This document shows positions 1 through 7,041 of a DNA stretch of 7,301 bases, in pieces. The notes beneath the pieces were generated by a model that searched no databases, was not told where the DNA came from, and saw nothing but the letters and a program-made list of their open reading frames with translations. The first letter of the stretch is position 1. Each line of letters opens with the position of its first letter. The position numbers and the translations under genes were made by a program. Source of the stretch: Clostridiaceae bacterium (GTDB lineage Bacteria > Bacillota > Clostridia > UMGS1883 > JAAYMJ01); contig JAAYMJ010000256.1 of NCBI GenBank assembly GCA_012521455.1, positions 1 to 7,301 on the forward strand, in the 5' to 3' direction.

Positions 1-421
1 CCTTTAGTTTTTCAGTATCAATTATTAAAGGGTAATCCCTTATTGCTCTTTCAAGTACCCATTTTGCATTGAATATTTTACCAATCAAAAAGTTTTTGGC
101 TATCTTTACGCTTTCGTTAGAATTATCCGACATTCTGTACTGTTCTTTTCTCAACAAAACATTTCCGCAAATTTCACCTGCTATCCGTGCCAAAAAGCGC
201 CCGCTTTGGGTTAAAAAGCATAATGAAATATTCCGCCGTGCGCACTCCCCCATTAAAGCAGGGCTTGCACCTGTGTAGCCGAAAGTTACAATGCTTTCGA
301 TGTTGTGCATTGGAAACCTGGCCAAAGCCTCGTCCCCTTCTAGAACAACTACATTTTCACCATCCAGTGACAAATACCTTCCAGGGGAGGTTATATAAAG
401 GGTATTTAAGAGCTTTTTCAT
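1..421 (-). CDS. cas1: Type I-C CRISPR-associated endonuclease Cas1, N-terminal part (3' end outside window)
   Basis: Cas1 is the integrase of CRISPR adaptation: with Cas2 it inserts new spacers at the leader end of the array. The minus strand from ATG 419-421 to the window edge gives 140 codons with no stop, beginning MKKLLNTLYITSPGRYLSLD. Typical Cas1 N-terminal motifs follow: HNIESIVTFGYTGASPALMG near residues 39-58, GRFLARIAGE at 74-83, GNVLL at 86-90 and NAKWVLERA at 118-126. These match the beta-sandwich N-terminal domain and the first helices of the I-C family. The family is usually about 340 residues, so roughly the last 200, including the catalytic Glu/His/Asp metal site, lie beyond position 1 and cannot be checked. 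The gene starts 2 nt after the cas4 stop, and its Shine-Dalgarno (AGGAG, 427-431, 5 nt before ATG) lies inside the last cas4 codons, which implies translational coupling. cas2 should follow outside the window. Confidence 0.96.
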   Translation of the reverse strand, partial: MKKLLNTLYITSPGRYLSLDGENVVVLEGDEALARFPMHNIESIVTFGYTGASPALMGECARRNISLCFLTQSGRFLARIAGEICGNVLLRKEQYRMSDNSNESVKIAKNFLIGKIFNAKWVLERAIRDYPLIIDTEKLK

Positions 422-423
422 AC

Positions 424-1086
424 CTACTCCTCATTTAGCATGTTTTCAATGTAGTCTTTTGCGGATTTGTTTTTGCAAAGCACCGGCAAACAAAGATTAA
501 CCAGCGAACATGAGTTGCAGCTTTTTGAGGGGTTGACTTTCGGGGTATGGCCTCTTTTAAAAAGCATGTGCATTTCACAAAACATTGCGCTGACTTTTTC
601 CCTTATCTCTTTTGTTATTTCAATTTTTTCCCTGTGGCGGGTTTGCCCGTAATACAAATAGCCGTAAGGGATATTTGTCAAAAACATTTCTTCAAGGCAC
701 ATTACTTGTGCCGCAAGCTGAAGAATATCAACTTCATTTTTTTTAGGTGAACCTTTCTTATACTCAACGGGATAGGGGACGTACTTTCCATCCCTGCCAT
801 GGATTTTAACGCCCCCGCTATCCTTTACAAATTCCACAACATCACATTCCCCCCGTATTCCAAGGGAAGCGGAAAAAATGGGCATGCCCCGGGAAATTAT
901 GATATTTCCGCGTTTTTCAAAATTGGTGCTGTCGTGAACTCTTTCGTGAAGAATATTACCGATGGCAGTATGATAATTTTCCTGCCAAACATTCTCAATC
1001 TGTATTAAAGCCCACTGCCTTTTGCAAAAGGCAAAATGCTGAATGCCTGACAGCATTAGATATTCTTCTTCTTTATACGCACTCAT
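424..1086 (-). CDS. cas4: CRISPR-associated exonuclease Cas4 (type I-C, RecB-like, 4Fe-4S)
   Basis: This is Cas4 of 220 aa, a RecB-family nuclease with an iron-sulfur cluster. In type I-C it works with Cas1-Cas2 to choose and trim PAM-containing prespacers. Visible features in order are MLSGIQHFAFCKRQWALI (residues 11-28) with the first cluster cysteine C21; LHERVH (46-51) with the metal-binding His; IRGECDVVEF (77-86) with Asp82; PVEYKKG (106-112), the RecB E-x-K motif with Glu108 and Lys110; QLAAQ (123-127); YGYLYYGQTRHR (141-152); and the C-terminal cluster cysteines C190, C193 and C199. Every expected catalytic and cluster residue is present. The ATG at 1084-1086 lies inside the cas7 3' end (14-nt overlap) and has only a weak GGA upstream, so translation probably depends on ribosomes finishing cas7. 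Met11 is a possible but less likely start, because the residues before it resemble those of other I-C Cas4 proteins. The last codons (Asn-Glu-Glu-stop) carry the cas1 ribosome binding site. Confidence 0.97.
   Translation of the reverse strand: MSAYKEEEYLMLSGIQHFAFCKRQWALIQIENVWQENYHTAIGNILHERVHDSTNFEKRGNIIISRGMPIFSASLGIRGECDVVEFVKDSGGVKIHGRDGKYVPYPVEYKKGSPKKNEVDILQLAAQVMCLEEMFLTNIPYGYLYYGQTRHREKIEITKEIREKVSAMFCEMHMLFKRGHTPKVNPSKSCNSCSLVNLCLPVLCKNKSAKDYIENMLNEE
427..431 (-). promoter_or_regulatory. Ribosome binding site of cas1, inside the cas4 3' end
   Basis: AGGAG lies 5 nt before the cas1 ATG (419-421). It is formed by the last two Glu codons of cas4 (AAT GAG GAG TAG), so it overlaps coding sequence. 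It fixes the cas1 start and suggests coupling to cas4 translation. Confidence 0.8.
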
Positions 1087-1933
1087 AAATATCCAGTTTT
1101 AAACAATCAAGCCTGTTTTCAATAATATCATAATCGTCAATGCTCTTAGGTGTAACAATGCCCTCTTTTTTTGCCACAATAATGCTGTCATGAACTTTTT
1201 TTGTGTTATATTGTCCGGTTTTATTATTGTGGGTCCACCAGTAAAGTTTGTAAATATTCATGCTGCCTTCAGGCCTTGCGGAGGACGCGTCATTTACAAA
1301 AAGGGTTTTTAATGCCTCTTTAATTTTTTCCGCATCTTCCACACTAAAGCCCGTCTTTTCAGCAAGCTGTACATTAATGCTTCCTTTTAATATGTAAACC
1401 CCAAAATCTATTCTGTGTTTCATACCCATGGTGTCTGAGGACTTTCCGCTTGCGCCTGATTCACTGTTTACACTTTTTGTAATTTGAAGGCTTGAAACAT
1501 CAACGGGGTCAACGCTAAAGGCAGGGTGAACGGATACAGGGCCGCGTATTCCAAGGGATAATTCGGAACCTTTAAATGCAAAAACTTGTCCGAAACTCCT
1601 TACATCAATCCACTCTGAACATGCGATTTTAGCAAAGACATCTTTGTCCGCATTTTTGCCTTTGTTCAATTCTTCCCTTAATTTTGGGTTGCTGTCAGCC
1701 CTTTCCCTAAGGCTTGAATACCCGTCAACATTTTTGTCGTCGGATTGGATGAAAATATTTTCCCCCATATCAAGTAAGCGGTTTCTGATTTTTCTTTTAA
1801 TGCACACATCAGAAATTTCGCCGTATCCGTCAATTGTCGTTCTTGGCATATTGCTGTTTAAGGGGTCCCCGTTGGGGTTTGCGTTTTCTACAGTGATGAT
1901 AGCTTTAAAATCAATTTTGTTTTGTAGTAACAT
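1073..1933 (-). CDS. cas7: Type I-C Cascade backbone protein Cas7c (Csd2)
   Basis: This is the repeated backbone subunit of the type I-C surveillance complex; several copies coat the crRNA spacer along its length. The protein is 286 aa, normal for Csd2/Cas7c. It shows the RAMP-fold family motifs in order: ENANPNGDP (residues 16-24), TIDGYGEISDVCIKRKIRNR (33-52), WIDVRSFGQVFAF (108-120), LGIRGPVSV (127-135) and TMGMKHRIDFGVY (168-180), which I recognise as hallmarks of this family. The ATG at 1931-1933 is preceded by a perfect AGGAGG at 1942-1947 with 8-nt spacing, as fits the most abundant subunit. Only 3 nt separate it from the cas8c stop, and the Shine-Dalgarno lies within the last cas8c codons. 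The 3' end overlaps cas4 by 14 nt. No sign of truncation or frameshift. Confidence 0.97.
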   Translation of the reverse strand: MLLQNKIDFKAIITVENANPNGDPLNSNMPRTTIDGYGEISDVCIKRKIRNRLLDMGENIFIQSDDKNVDGYSSLRERADSNPKLREELNKGKNADKDVFAKIACSEWIDVRSFGQVFAFKGSELSLGIRGPVSVHPAFSVDPVDVSSLQITKSVNSESGASGKSSDTMGMKHRIDFGVYILKGSINVQLAEKTGFSVEDAEKIKEALKTLFVNDASSARPEGSMNIYKLYWWTHNNKTGQYNTKKVHDSIIVAKKEGIVTPKSIDDYDIIENRLDCLKLDIYECV

Positions 1934-1936
1934 AAA

Positions 1937-2329
1937 TCATTCCTCCTCATTAATATTTTCATCTTCATCAGTTTTCTTTTCATAAAGTGCCTGCCTTTGG
2001 GCGTCAAATCCTAAAACCATGCAGCCATCAAGATTTGAAGCTTTTTCAAATTCGTCGGGGTCAATCAAGCTTGAAATCTCGCCTAAAAGCTTATAAAGTT
2101 TTGTGCCTTTTGCGCCTAAAGACTGCTTGTAGGGAACTAGTTTATTGTTTATAATAGCCCACGTTGAGCAAGGTGACATAGAAAACCTGGTGAAATACCT
2201 AATTGCATTAGTAGTCCTGATATCCCCGCTGCCTGACTTATCTTTTAATGCCCATGTTTCAATTGCGTCAGCGACAGCCAAAAGACGCCCACAGTTGTAA
2301 GCTAAGTTGTTTGTCTTTTTAATTTCCAT
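1937..2329 (-). CDS. cas11c: Small Cascade subunit Cas11c, translated from an internal start in cas8c
   Basis: This in-frame internal product covers the last 130 codons of cas8c (Met500 to the end) and begins MEIKKTNNLAYNCGRLLAVA. In type I-C systems the Cas11 small subunit, which supports the target-DNA groove of Cascade, is known to be translated separately from within cas8. The sequence supports that here: the ATG at 2327-2329 is preceded by a perfect AGGAGG (2338-2343) with an 8-nt spacer, the same arrangement as for cas5 and cas7. The protein is predicted to be mainly helical, with helix-like stretches around LAYNCGRLLAVADAIETWAL and TNAIRYFTRF and a very acidic tail ending DEDENINEEE. 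The length fits the small-subunit class. Expression is inferred from this start signal and from the family precedent; no separate promoter is needed. Confidence 0.85.
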   Translation of the reverse strand: MEIKKTNNLAYNCGRLLAVADAIETWALKDKSGSGDIRTTNAIRYFTRFSMSPCSTWAIINNKLVPYKQSLGAKGTKLYKLLGEISSLIDPDEFEKASNLDGCMVLGFDAQRQALYEKKTDEDENINEEE

Positions 2330-3826
2330 AGAGTATTCCTCCTTTTTATAATCATATAAGTATTTCCGGTAAACTGAACATGCCACTGTCAATACTTTAT
2401 ACCAATTGTTGATTTCTTGATAATTCTGAGGCTGTTTTGCTTTTTCAATGAGGATTTTAACAATATCCCTTGGAATCCTTCGCCTGTCTATTTCACAATT
2501 CAAAAGCCTCTTTACTTCATTTGACATTATTTTGCTATCTGCCTTTATAATGCCGTTTTGTTCGGTGCCATAAGCCGTTGTTGCAATTGTTTCAAAGGAT
2601 GGCGCGCCATAAAATGATAAAACTTTTCTGTCTTTATACTTGTAGCGGTGGTTCCATGCGGTACTTTTGTGCCAATGTTCAATATTTTCAATTAACTCAT
2701 GGCCTTCAAGCCCGTGGTATTCACGATAAAAGATAATTGACATTCTTCCTGTGGTTGCCGAATCCAATCCAATTAAGGCAAGCCTTGAATCAGGACGGAT
2801 TTGGGCTTTGTATCCCAAAAGCGCCATGTTAAATTGTTCTGCCAGTTTCTTTTTTGTTAAATCCTTGTTGTCTTCTGACAAATCAAATGCGTCATAATAG
2901 CTTTCCACCACATCTAAAGTGTCCCCTAAAATGTTGGGCGTTTTTTCATTTTCCGTACCCCATAGCACGAACACCTTATCCCCAACTTTTTGCCCTTGGT
3001 TTTGGATTAGCCACTTTAGAGCATTGTGAGCTTTTTGAGAAACCTCATAACTTACAGTTGCAGCTTCTTTTGCTGAATGAAACCTGCCTTTAAAGGTGAA
3101 GTTTGAGGTGTCGTTGGAGGATATTAGTTTTGCCTTATCCCCGCTATGTCTGATTTTTGCCGGGTGGTTGTCAGAGTAGGGGGCGACATTTCCGTTTGCA
3201 TAGCAAAAACCCACATCTTTTTTTGTTGAGATATAATAATTGATATAATCTTCTATCACTTTATCGTCCTGCCAAACTGCGTCCACTGAAGAGTTCTTCG
3301 TTACAACCCTGAACCTTACAAAAGACTCTTTCTGTTCGCCGGGGGCAAGCGAAAAGTTTGCATTAAACTTTTCTAAAAGTTTGCCGTTTTCACCAGTTGC
3401 CAACACCCCTTTTTGAATTAAATCTTTTACCAGTGTTCCTTTTTTCAAATACTCATAAATTATCCTTGCTTTTTCATTAGCGTATTCGGATTCACACCAT
3501 TCTTTGAGCTGATTCATGTATTTTTCAAAATATTCGGAGTTATCTTCTCCCACATAATCCTTGTAATCCTTAGCGATATACTGGATTTTATCGCAAAGGG
3601 CATGGGGGGCAATCCCGCTGCTTCTTCCTGCTGAGGACTCAGTTACCGGGATCAAGGTAACTGAATTATTCTTATCCACAAGTTGTGCATAAATTAGTTC
3701 AGCATTTTCATTCAACGTAACTTCAATATGTGCATTTTGGGTTGAGTGGGAAATGGGCAAAAGGCCGTCGCTTCCTTGTTTTATAATATTTTCATAAGTA
3801 TCATAAAGAGAGCTTATCCAACTCAT
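1937..3826 (-). CDS. cas8c: Type I-C Cascade large subunit Cas8c (Csd1)
   Basis: This is the large subunit of type I-C Cascade, responsible in this family for PAM recognition and Cas3 recruitment. From the chosen start it is 629 aa, normal for Csd1. Motifs include MSWISSLYDTYENI at the N-terminus, LLPISHSTQNAHIEVTL (residues 22-38), LIPVTESSAGRSSGIAPHAL (58-77), CDKIQYIAKDY (78-88), HPAKIRHSGDKAKLIS (221-236), FTFKGRF (243-249), GLDSATTGRMSIIFY (353-367) and IRTTNAIRYF with MSPCSTWAII in the C-terminal part. An in-frame ATG at 3842-3844 would add six residues (MKRRYP), but those codons contain the Shine-Dalgarno itself. The ATG at 3824-3826, 6 nt after AGGAGG (3833-3838), is therefore preferred and gives the family-like MSW start. 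The gene overlaps cas5c by 26 nt. The last ~130 codons double as cas11c. The end, Asn-Glu-Glu-Glu-stop, supplies the cas7 ribosome binding site. Confidence 0.96.
   Translation of the reverse strand: MSWISSLYDTYENIIKQGSDGLLPISHSTQNAHIEVTLNENAELIYAQLVDKNNSVTLIPVTESSAGRSSGIAPHALCDKIQYIAKDYKDYVGEDNSEYFEKYMNQLKEWCESEYANEKARIIYEYLKKGTLVKDLIQKGVLATGENGKLLEKFNANFSLAPGEQKESFVRFRVVTKNSSVDAVWQDDKVIEDYINYYISTKKDVGFCYANGNVAPYSDNHPAKIRHSGDKAKLISSNDTSNFTFKGRFHSAKEAATVSYEVSQKAHNALKWLIQNQGQKVGDKVFVLWGTENEKTPNILGDTLDVVESYYDAFDLSEDNKDLTKKKLAEQFNMALLGYKAQIRPDSRLALIGLDSATTGRMSIIFYREYHGLEGHELIENIEHWHKSTAWNHRYKYKDRKVLSFYGAPSFETIATTAYGTEQNGIIKADSKIMSNEVKRLLNCEIDRRRIPRDIVKILIEKAKQPQNYQEINNWYKVLTVACSVYRKYLYDYKKEEYSMEIKKTNNLAYNCGRLLAVADAIETWALKDKSGSGDIRTTNAIRYFTRFSMSPCSTWAIINNKLVPYKQSLGAKGTKLYKLLGEISSLIDPDEFEKASNLDGCMVLGFDAQRQALYEKKTDEDENINEEE
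1942..1947 (-). promoter_or_regulatory. Ribosome binding site of cas7, inside the cas8c/cas11c 3' end
   Basis: A perfect AGGAGG lies 8 nt before the cas7 ATG. It is made by the last Glu codons of cas8c (AAT GAG GAG GAA TGA). The stop codon falls between the Shine-Dalgarno and the start, which favours re-initiation or coupling. Confidence 0.85.
2338..2343 (-). promoter_or_regulatory. Internal ribosome binding site for Cas11c within cas8c
   Basis: A perfect AGGAGG within cas8c codons for Lys-Lys-Glu-Glu-Tyr, 8 nt upstream of an in-frame ATG (2327-2329). It is preceded by an A-rich stretch (TATAAAA). It decides the start of the internal small-subunit product. Confidence 0.85.
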
Positions 3827-4568
3827 AGGATACCTCCTCTTCATTAAAGCCGTCTAGCAATCCTGCTTCATTTGTGCCGGAGAAATTGTTATCATTAAAC
3901 ACTTTTGCCGTCATTTTTCTGATTTCCACTTCTTTCGGGCAATCATCGGGACGGCAGAATTCAATCACGCCGTTTATCATTTTGGGGTACCAAAATTTTG
4001 TGATTAGAAGGTTTTTTCCGTTTTCATCAGGGTAACTTAAAGAATGATACATCAGCCCAAACTCCATTTCACCCATTCCTTTGTAATAGCTTTCTTCATC
4101 GTCAAAACCGCAAGGCGCCACATAGCCTTGGCATTCCCTTGCGCCCAGGAAAATGTCCCTTCTCCCGCCCTTTTCTAATGAGCGCTTTGCGATAAAATAG
4201 TGTTTATTTTCGTTAAAATCACAGGATAATTCAGGACGGTTGTAATTAAACTCAAAATGGCACTGAACAATATATGAGGCGTCTTTTAAATAGAGGTATT
4301 CGGATAAGTCATTCGGCCCTTTTGAATCTTTTGAATACTTTAGCGTCCTAATCCCTTTAGCTTCCGTTTGGATTTTGTTTAAAACCTTAACCTTGTCCAC
4401 ATACCAGATAATTGACGGCTTCCAGTAAATAGACTCACAAATCCCTTTTAAGGCTTGATAAGTAGGAATCATCAGCGTTGACTTTTCGCCGCCGATTTTT
4501 GTAATGGGGTCGGTAAACAGCGCATACTCCCCGAAAACTTTAAAGGTTATGCTGTTTCGCATTTTCAT
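3801..4568 (-). CDS. cas5c: Type I-C crRNA-processing endoribonuclease and Cascade subunit Cas5c (Cas5d)
   Basis: Type I-C lacks Cas6. Cas5c instead cuts the precursor crRNA at the 3' base of the repeat hairpin, then stays bound to the 5' handle as a Cascade subunit. The protein is 255 aa. It begins MKMRNSITFKVFGEYALFTDP and contains YQALKGICESIYWKPSIIW (residues 37-55), IRTLKYSKD (73-81), and the glycine-rich region SLEKGGRRDIFLGARECQGY (130-149) typical of the family. By similarity to the catalytic Tyr-Lys-His set described for Bacillus halodurans Cas5d, Tyr48, Lys122 and His123 (in ENKHYF) are the likely catalytic residues, so processing activity looks intact. The start at 4566-4568 follows AGGAGG (4577-4582) by 8 nt; a second ATG two codons later is spaced less well. 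The cas3 stop is 12 nt upstream and forms part of this Shine-Dalgarno. The C-terminal tail GFNEEEVSYEL overlaps the cas8c start region. Confidence 0.96.
   Translation of the reverse strand: MKMRNSITFKVFGEYALFTDPITKIGGEKSTLMIPTYQALKGICESIYWKPSIIWYVDKVKVLNKIQTEAKGIRTLKYSKDSKGPNDLSEYLYLKDASYIVQCHFEFNYNRPELSCDFNENKHYFIAKRSLEKGGRRDIFLGARECQGYVAPCGFDDEESYYKGMGEMEFGLMYHSLSYPDENGKNLLITKFWYPKMINGVIEFCRPDDCPKEVEIRKMTAKVFNDNNFSGTNEAGLLDGFNEEEVSYELDKLSL
3833..3838 (-). promoter_or_regulatory. Ribosome binding site of cas8c, inside cas5c
   Basis: AGGAGG lies 6 nt before the ATG at 3824-3826, within cas5c codons for Asn-Glu-Glu-Glu-Val. It decides the cas8c start, because the alternative ATG at 3842-3844 lies upstream of it. 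Confidence 0.85.
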
Positions 4569-4576
4569 AAAAAATC

Positions 4577-4582
4577 CCTCCT
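4577..4582 (-). promoter_or_regulatory. Ribosome binding site of cas5c, overlapping the cas3 stop codon
   Basis: AGGAGG (followed by another G) begins within the TAG stop of cas3 and sits 8 nt before the cas5c ATG. The cas3 stop and cas5c start are thus functionally adjacent. Confidence 0.85.
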
Positions 4583-6983
4583 AAACACTAAGAAAATCAA
4601 AGTTTCCATCCAAAGTTACCCCGGTGCTTTCTGAATAAAAACCTTCCTTTAATATATACACCCCTTCAATGCTCGATGAATAAATTGCGCCCTTATTTTG
4701 CAAAGCATTAAATGTGCTGTCGTAGACATTCACAGAATATTTTTGCGCCTCTTTTAATTTTTGTGCCTTTTTTAAAAAATCCATGTCAGAAACCAAATCC
4801 GATATTATATCTTTACCTTTCCCGTATGGGACAATCAAAGTTTTTGTTTTATCTTTTATGACATAAAAATTCTCCCTTGCGGTTTTAAACAAAAAACAAA
4901 ACTTTAAGCTGTATTTATCTTTGTGGTAATTATCATAGGCCTTAACTAAAGCGGCGTTTCGGGACAAATTAGCAAAGATGGTGTCTTTGTTTTTTACAGG
5001 AAAATCAAATTTATCCTTGATGTTTTCTTCCACTAAAAACCTGTTAAAGTATTCTTTTATTGTTTGGCTTGACAAAAGGCTGTCATAGAATTCAGGGTCG
5101 TTTTTGTATAAATCTAAAACCTGCAATGCTTTGATTTTCCCATAATGTATGGGATCTAAACTGCTTGTGTGCTCTAATTCATCTTTTAGGTTTATAATAT
5201 AAGTGTTTGAAACGTCCCCTTCGCCATGGCGGTTGCAGCGGCCCGAGGCCTGGGCAATGGAATCAATTCCTGCAAGACTCCGTACAACGCAATTAAAGCT
5301 AATATCAACGCCGCACTCGACCACCTGGGTGCTTATGCATATCACTTTTTCGTTATTTGCCAAAGCGGCCTTTAATTCATCCAAAACTTTTTTCCTATGC
5401 TCAGAACAAAGGTTTGAACTAAGATAAAACAGCTTGCTTTCAAGAGACTTATTTTCTTTTGCCAAATTAAAGATTTTAGCCGCGGCTGAAATTGTGTTTA
5501 CAATTAGTAAAACCTGAGGGTTTTTGCTATGCAATTCAATTAAAAAATCAAGCACTTCTTCTTCGTTGAAGCCGCCATCCTTTGTTTTATCAATAACTTC
5601 AACCCTTTTTAATTTTGCAAAAACGTCACTTACGTTTTTTATAATTTCGCAATTTTTCCCAAGAATTATTGGCCTTTTCACCTCATTTAACAGCGGCTGG
5701 GTTGCGGTGCATAAAATTATGGTGCAGTTTAAAAAGTAGCATAAAAAGTTAACCGCCAGGTTAAACAAGGATATACAATGAAGTGGAACGGTTTGCACCT
5801 CATCAAAAATGATGATGGAATTGGCTAAACTTTGAAGCCGCCTTAAATCCATATTGGGTTTTGCGTAAAAAGTGTCCAAAAACTGAACCATTGTGGTAAA
5901 TATAAAATGATAATCCCACCGTTCACTTAAAATCTTGGATTTTTCATCCATTTCTTCGTTTAAAACATTTGAATGGAATTCCAAAAGATAGTCCCCGCAA
6001 TTTAGGCTATTGCGGATTTCTTCTGCGTTTTGCTCAATAATGCTGGTATATGGCGCCACATAAAAAATCCGTTCCATATGGTTTTCCTTTGCATGGTTTA
6101 GGGCAAAAATAAAACTTGATAATGTTTTCCCGCCCCCTGTGGGAACGGTTAAGGTATATATACCAGGTTTTGATTTTGCAAAATTCAAGCAATCCCGAGC
6201 AATTTCCTGCCGTTTTTCAAAGACAATCTTTTGCAGGTCATTTTCCGGGGTAATATTTTTAAAGCTTTCAATCCTGTCTTTTAAGTTATTAATATACTTG
6301 TCCAAATTTTTTTCTAATGGAATGGCTGGCTCATAAGGTGTGCCGGCTTCAAATTCGTAACTGTTTAACCAGTCTGAGTCAATTAAGATACTGTATAAGG
6401 TTTTAATCAGAAGATGAATATAAAAACAGATGTGATCTTTGCTTTTATCAAATTTTATAAAGTCTTCAAAAAATTTTCTTATTTCCCCGCAGGATTTCTC
6501 GAAATAATAATCAATATCAGGGTACATAGTTTCAAATTCTTTTGAAACAATATTTAATTCTTCATCACTTAATTTGTCCATCCGTTTTAATATGGGTATT
6601 TCGTAATTGTCAATGCAGTCAGCAAGCCCCCCGTGGTGGTAACAAATTGCAAAAGCCATAATCTGGGACGCAAGGTCTTTGATAAATTCATCATTTTTAT
6701 TCGAATAAATTTTGTCTTTATATTTTGAATATATGTACTTTGCCCCGTAAACCCCATGGTCAACCTTTGGCAAATCTTCTTCTGTTCCTTTTTTTTGTTT
6801 TTCCATATAGTTTTGAAATTCTTCGCTTAACTTTCCCATATCATGAAGTATCCCGATTAAATACGCCGTATTGGAAAGCCCCATCTTTTCAGCCTTTTTA
6901 AAACAGTATCCGCCAACCTTGTCAAGGTGTTCTTTTAGCGGCTGTTCCCGCCCGCTTTCCTTATGGTACCGTGCGATTTTCAT
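4581..6983 (-). CDS. cas3: CRISPR-associated nuclease-helicase Cas3 (HD domain fused to DExD/H helicase)
   Basis: Cas3 is the effector that nicks, unwinds and degrades target DNA after Cascade has formed an R-loop. The protein is 800 aa. The N-terminal HD nuclease domain spans about residues 1-230: His19 in EHLDKV, HD at 47-48 in GILHDMGK, DHGVYGAKY at 75-83, YHHGGLAD at 115-122 and the metal-site motif LIDSDW at 200-205. The helicase follows: Walker A PTGGGKT (281-287), YVAPYTSII (308-316), Walker B DEVQ (394-397), motif III TATQ (426-429), VNT (495-497), motif V STQVVECGVD (551-560) and motif VI QASGRCNRHG (578-587). A C-terminal accessory domain completes it. All nuclease and ATPase residues I can check are present. 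ATG 6981-6983 follows GGGGAG (6992-6997) by 8 nt. It is the first gene of the operon, about 95 nt downstream of the predicted transcription start. Confidence 0.97.
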   Translation of the reverse strand: MKIARYHKESGREQPLKEHLDKVGGYCFKKAEKMGLSNTAYLIGILHDMGKLSEEFQNYMEKQKKGTEEDLPKVDHGVYGAKYIYSKYKDKIYSNKNDEFIKDLASQIMAFAICYHHGGLADCIDNYEIPILKRMDKLSDEELNIVSKEFETMYPDIDYYFEKSCGEIRKFFEDFIKFDKSKDHICFYIHLLIKTLYSILIDSDWLNSYEFEAGTPYEPAIPLEKNLDKYINNLKDRIESFKNITPENDLQKIVFEKRQEIARDCLNFAKSKPGIYTLTVPTGGGKTLSSFIFALNHAKENHMERIFYVAPYTSIIEQNAEEIRNSLNCGDYLLEFHSNVLNEEMDEKSKILSERWDYHFIFTTMVQFLDTFYAKPNMDLRRLQSLANSIIIFDEVQTVPLHCISLFNLAVNFLCYFLNCTIILCTATQPLLNEVKRPIILGKNCEIIKNVSDVFAKLKRVEVIDKTKDGGFNEEEVLDFLIELHSKNPQVLLIVNTISAAAKIFNLAKENKSLESKLFYLSSNLCSEHRKKVLDELKAALANNEKVICISTQVVECGVDISFNCVVRSLAGIDSIAQASGRCNRHGEGDVSNTYIINLKDELEHTSSLDPIHYGKIKALQVLDLYKNDPEFYDSLLSSQTIKEYFNRFLVEENIKDKFDFPVKNKDTIFANLSRNAALVKAYDNYHKDKYSLKFCFLFKTARENFYVIKDKTKTLIVPYGKGKDIISDLVSDMDFLKKAQKLKEAQKYSVNVYDSTFNALQNKGAIYSSSIEGVYILKEGFYSESTGVTLDGNFDFLSV

Positions 6984-6991
6984 AAAAACAT

Positions 6992-6997
6992 CTCCCC
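6992..6997 (-). promoter_or_regulatory. Ribosome binding site of cas3
   Basis: GGGGAG lies 8 nt upstream of the cas3 ATG at 6981-6983, after a T-rich leader (TCACTTTTTTTCGGGGAG). It supports this start over any upstream frame. Confidence 0.7.
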
Positions 6998-7041
6998 GAA
7001 AAAAAGTGACACCATGATATACAAAAAAAGAGATATAAAAA

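Noticed and set aside
69..438. Two overlapping plus-strand frames opposite cas1
   Set aside because: They are antisense to a clear Cas1 coding sequence, lack start signals and have no recognisable motifs.
467..1985. Several plus-strand frames opposite cas4, cas7 and cas8c, the longest at 1644-1985
   Set aside because: All are antisense shadows of genes with strong family motifs. The Ser/Phe/Leu-rich composition is what antisense to AT-rich coding DNA gives.
2854..3093. Plus-strand frame opposite cas8c
   Set aside because: Antisense shadow with no ribosome binding site or motif.
4569..4580. Possible terminator or regulatory site between cas3 and cas5c
   Set aside because: The 12-nt gap is fully explained by the cas5c Shine-Dalgarno and its T-rich spacer; there is no dyad.
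5550..5575. GFNEEEV occurs in both Cas3 (residues 471-477) and the Cas5c tail
   Set aside because: The Cas3 copy uses GAAGAAGAA codons, is followed by no suitable start codon and sits in a variable linker. Most likely coincidence.
5203..6336. Plus-strand frames opposite the cas3 helicase region
   Set aside because: Antisense to conserved helicase motifs and without start signals.
6980..7015. 11-codon upstream reading frame (MVSLFFGEMFL) ending in ATGA at the cas3 start
   Set aside because: The overlap looks like a coupled leader peptide, but there is no Shine-Dalgarno before its ATG, and the frame includes the cas3 ribosome binding site. Probably chance; worth recalling only if ribosome profiling shows reads.
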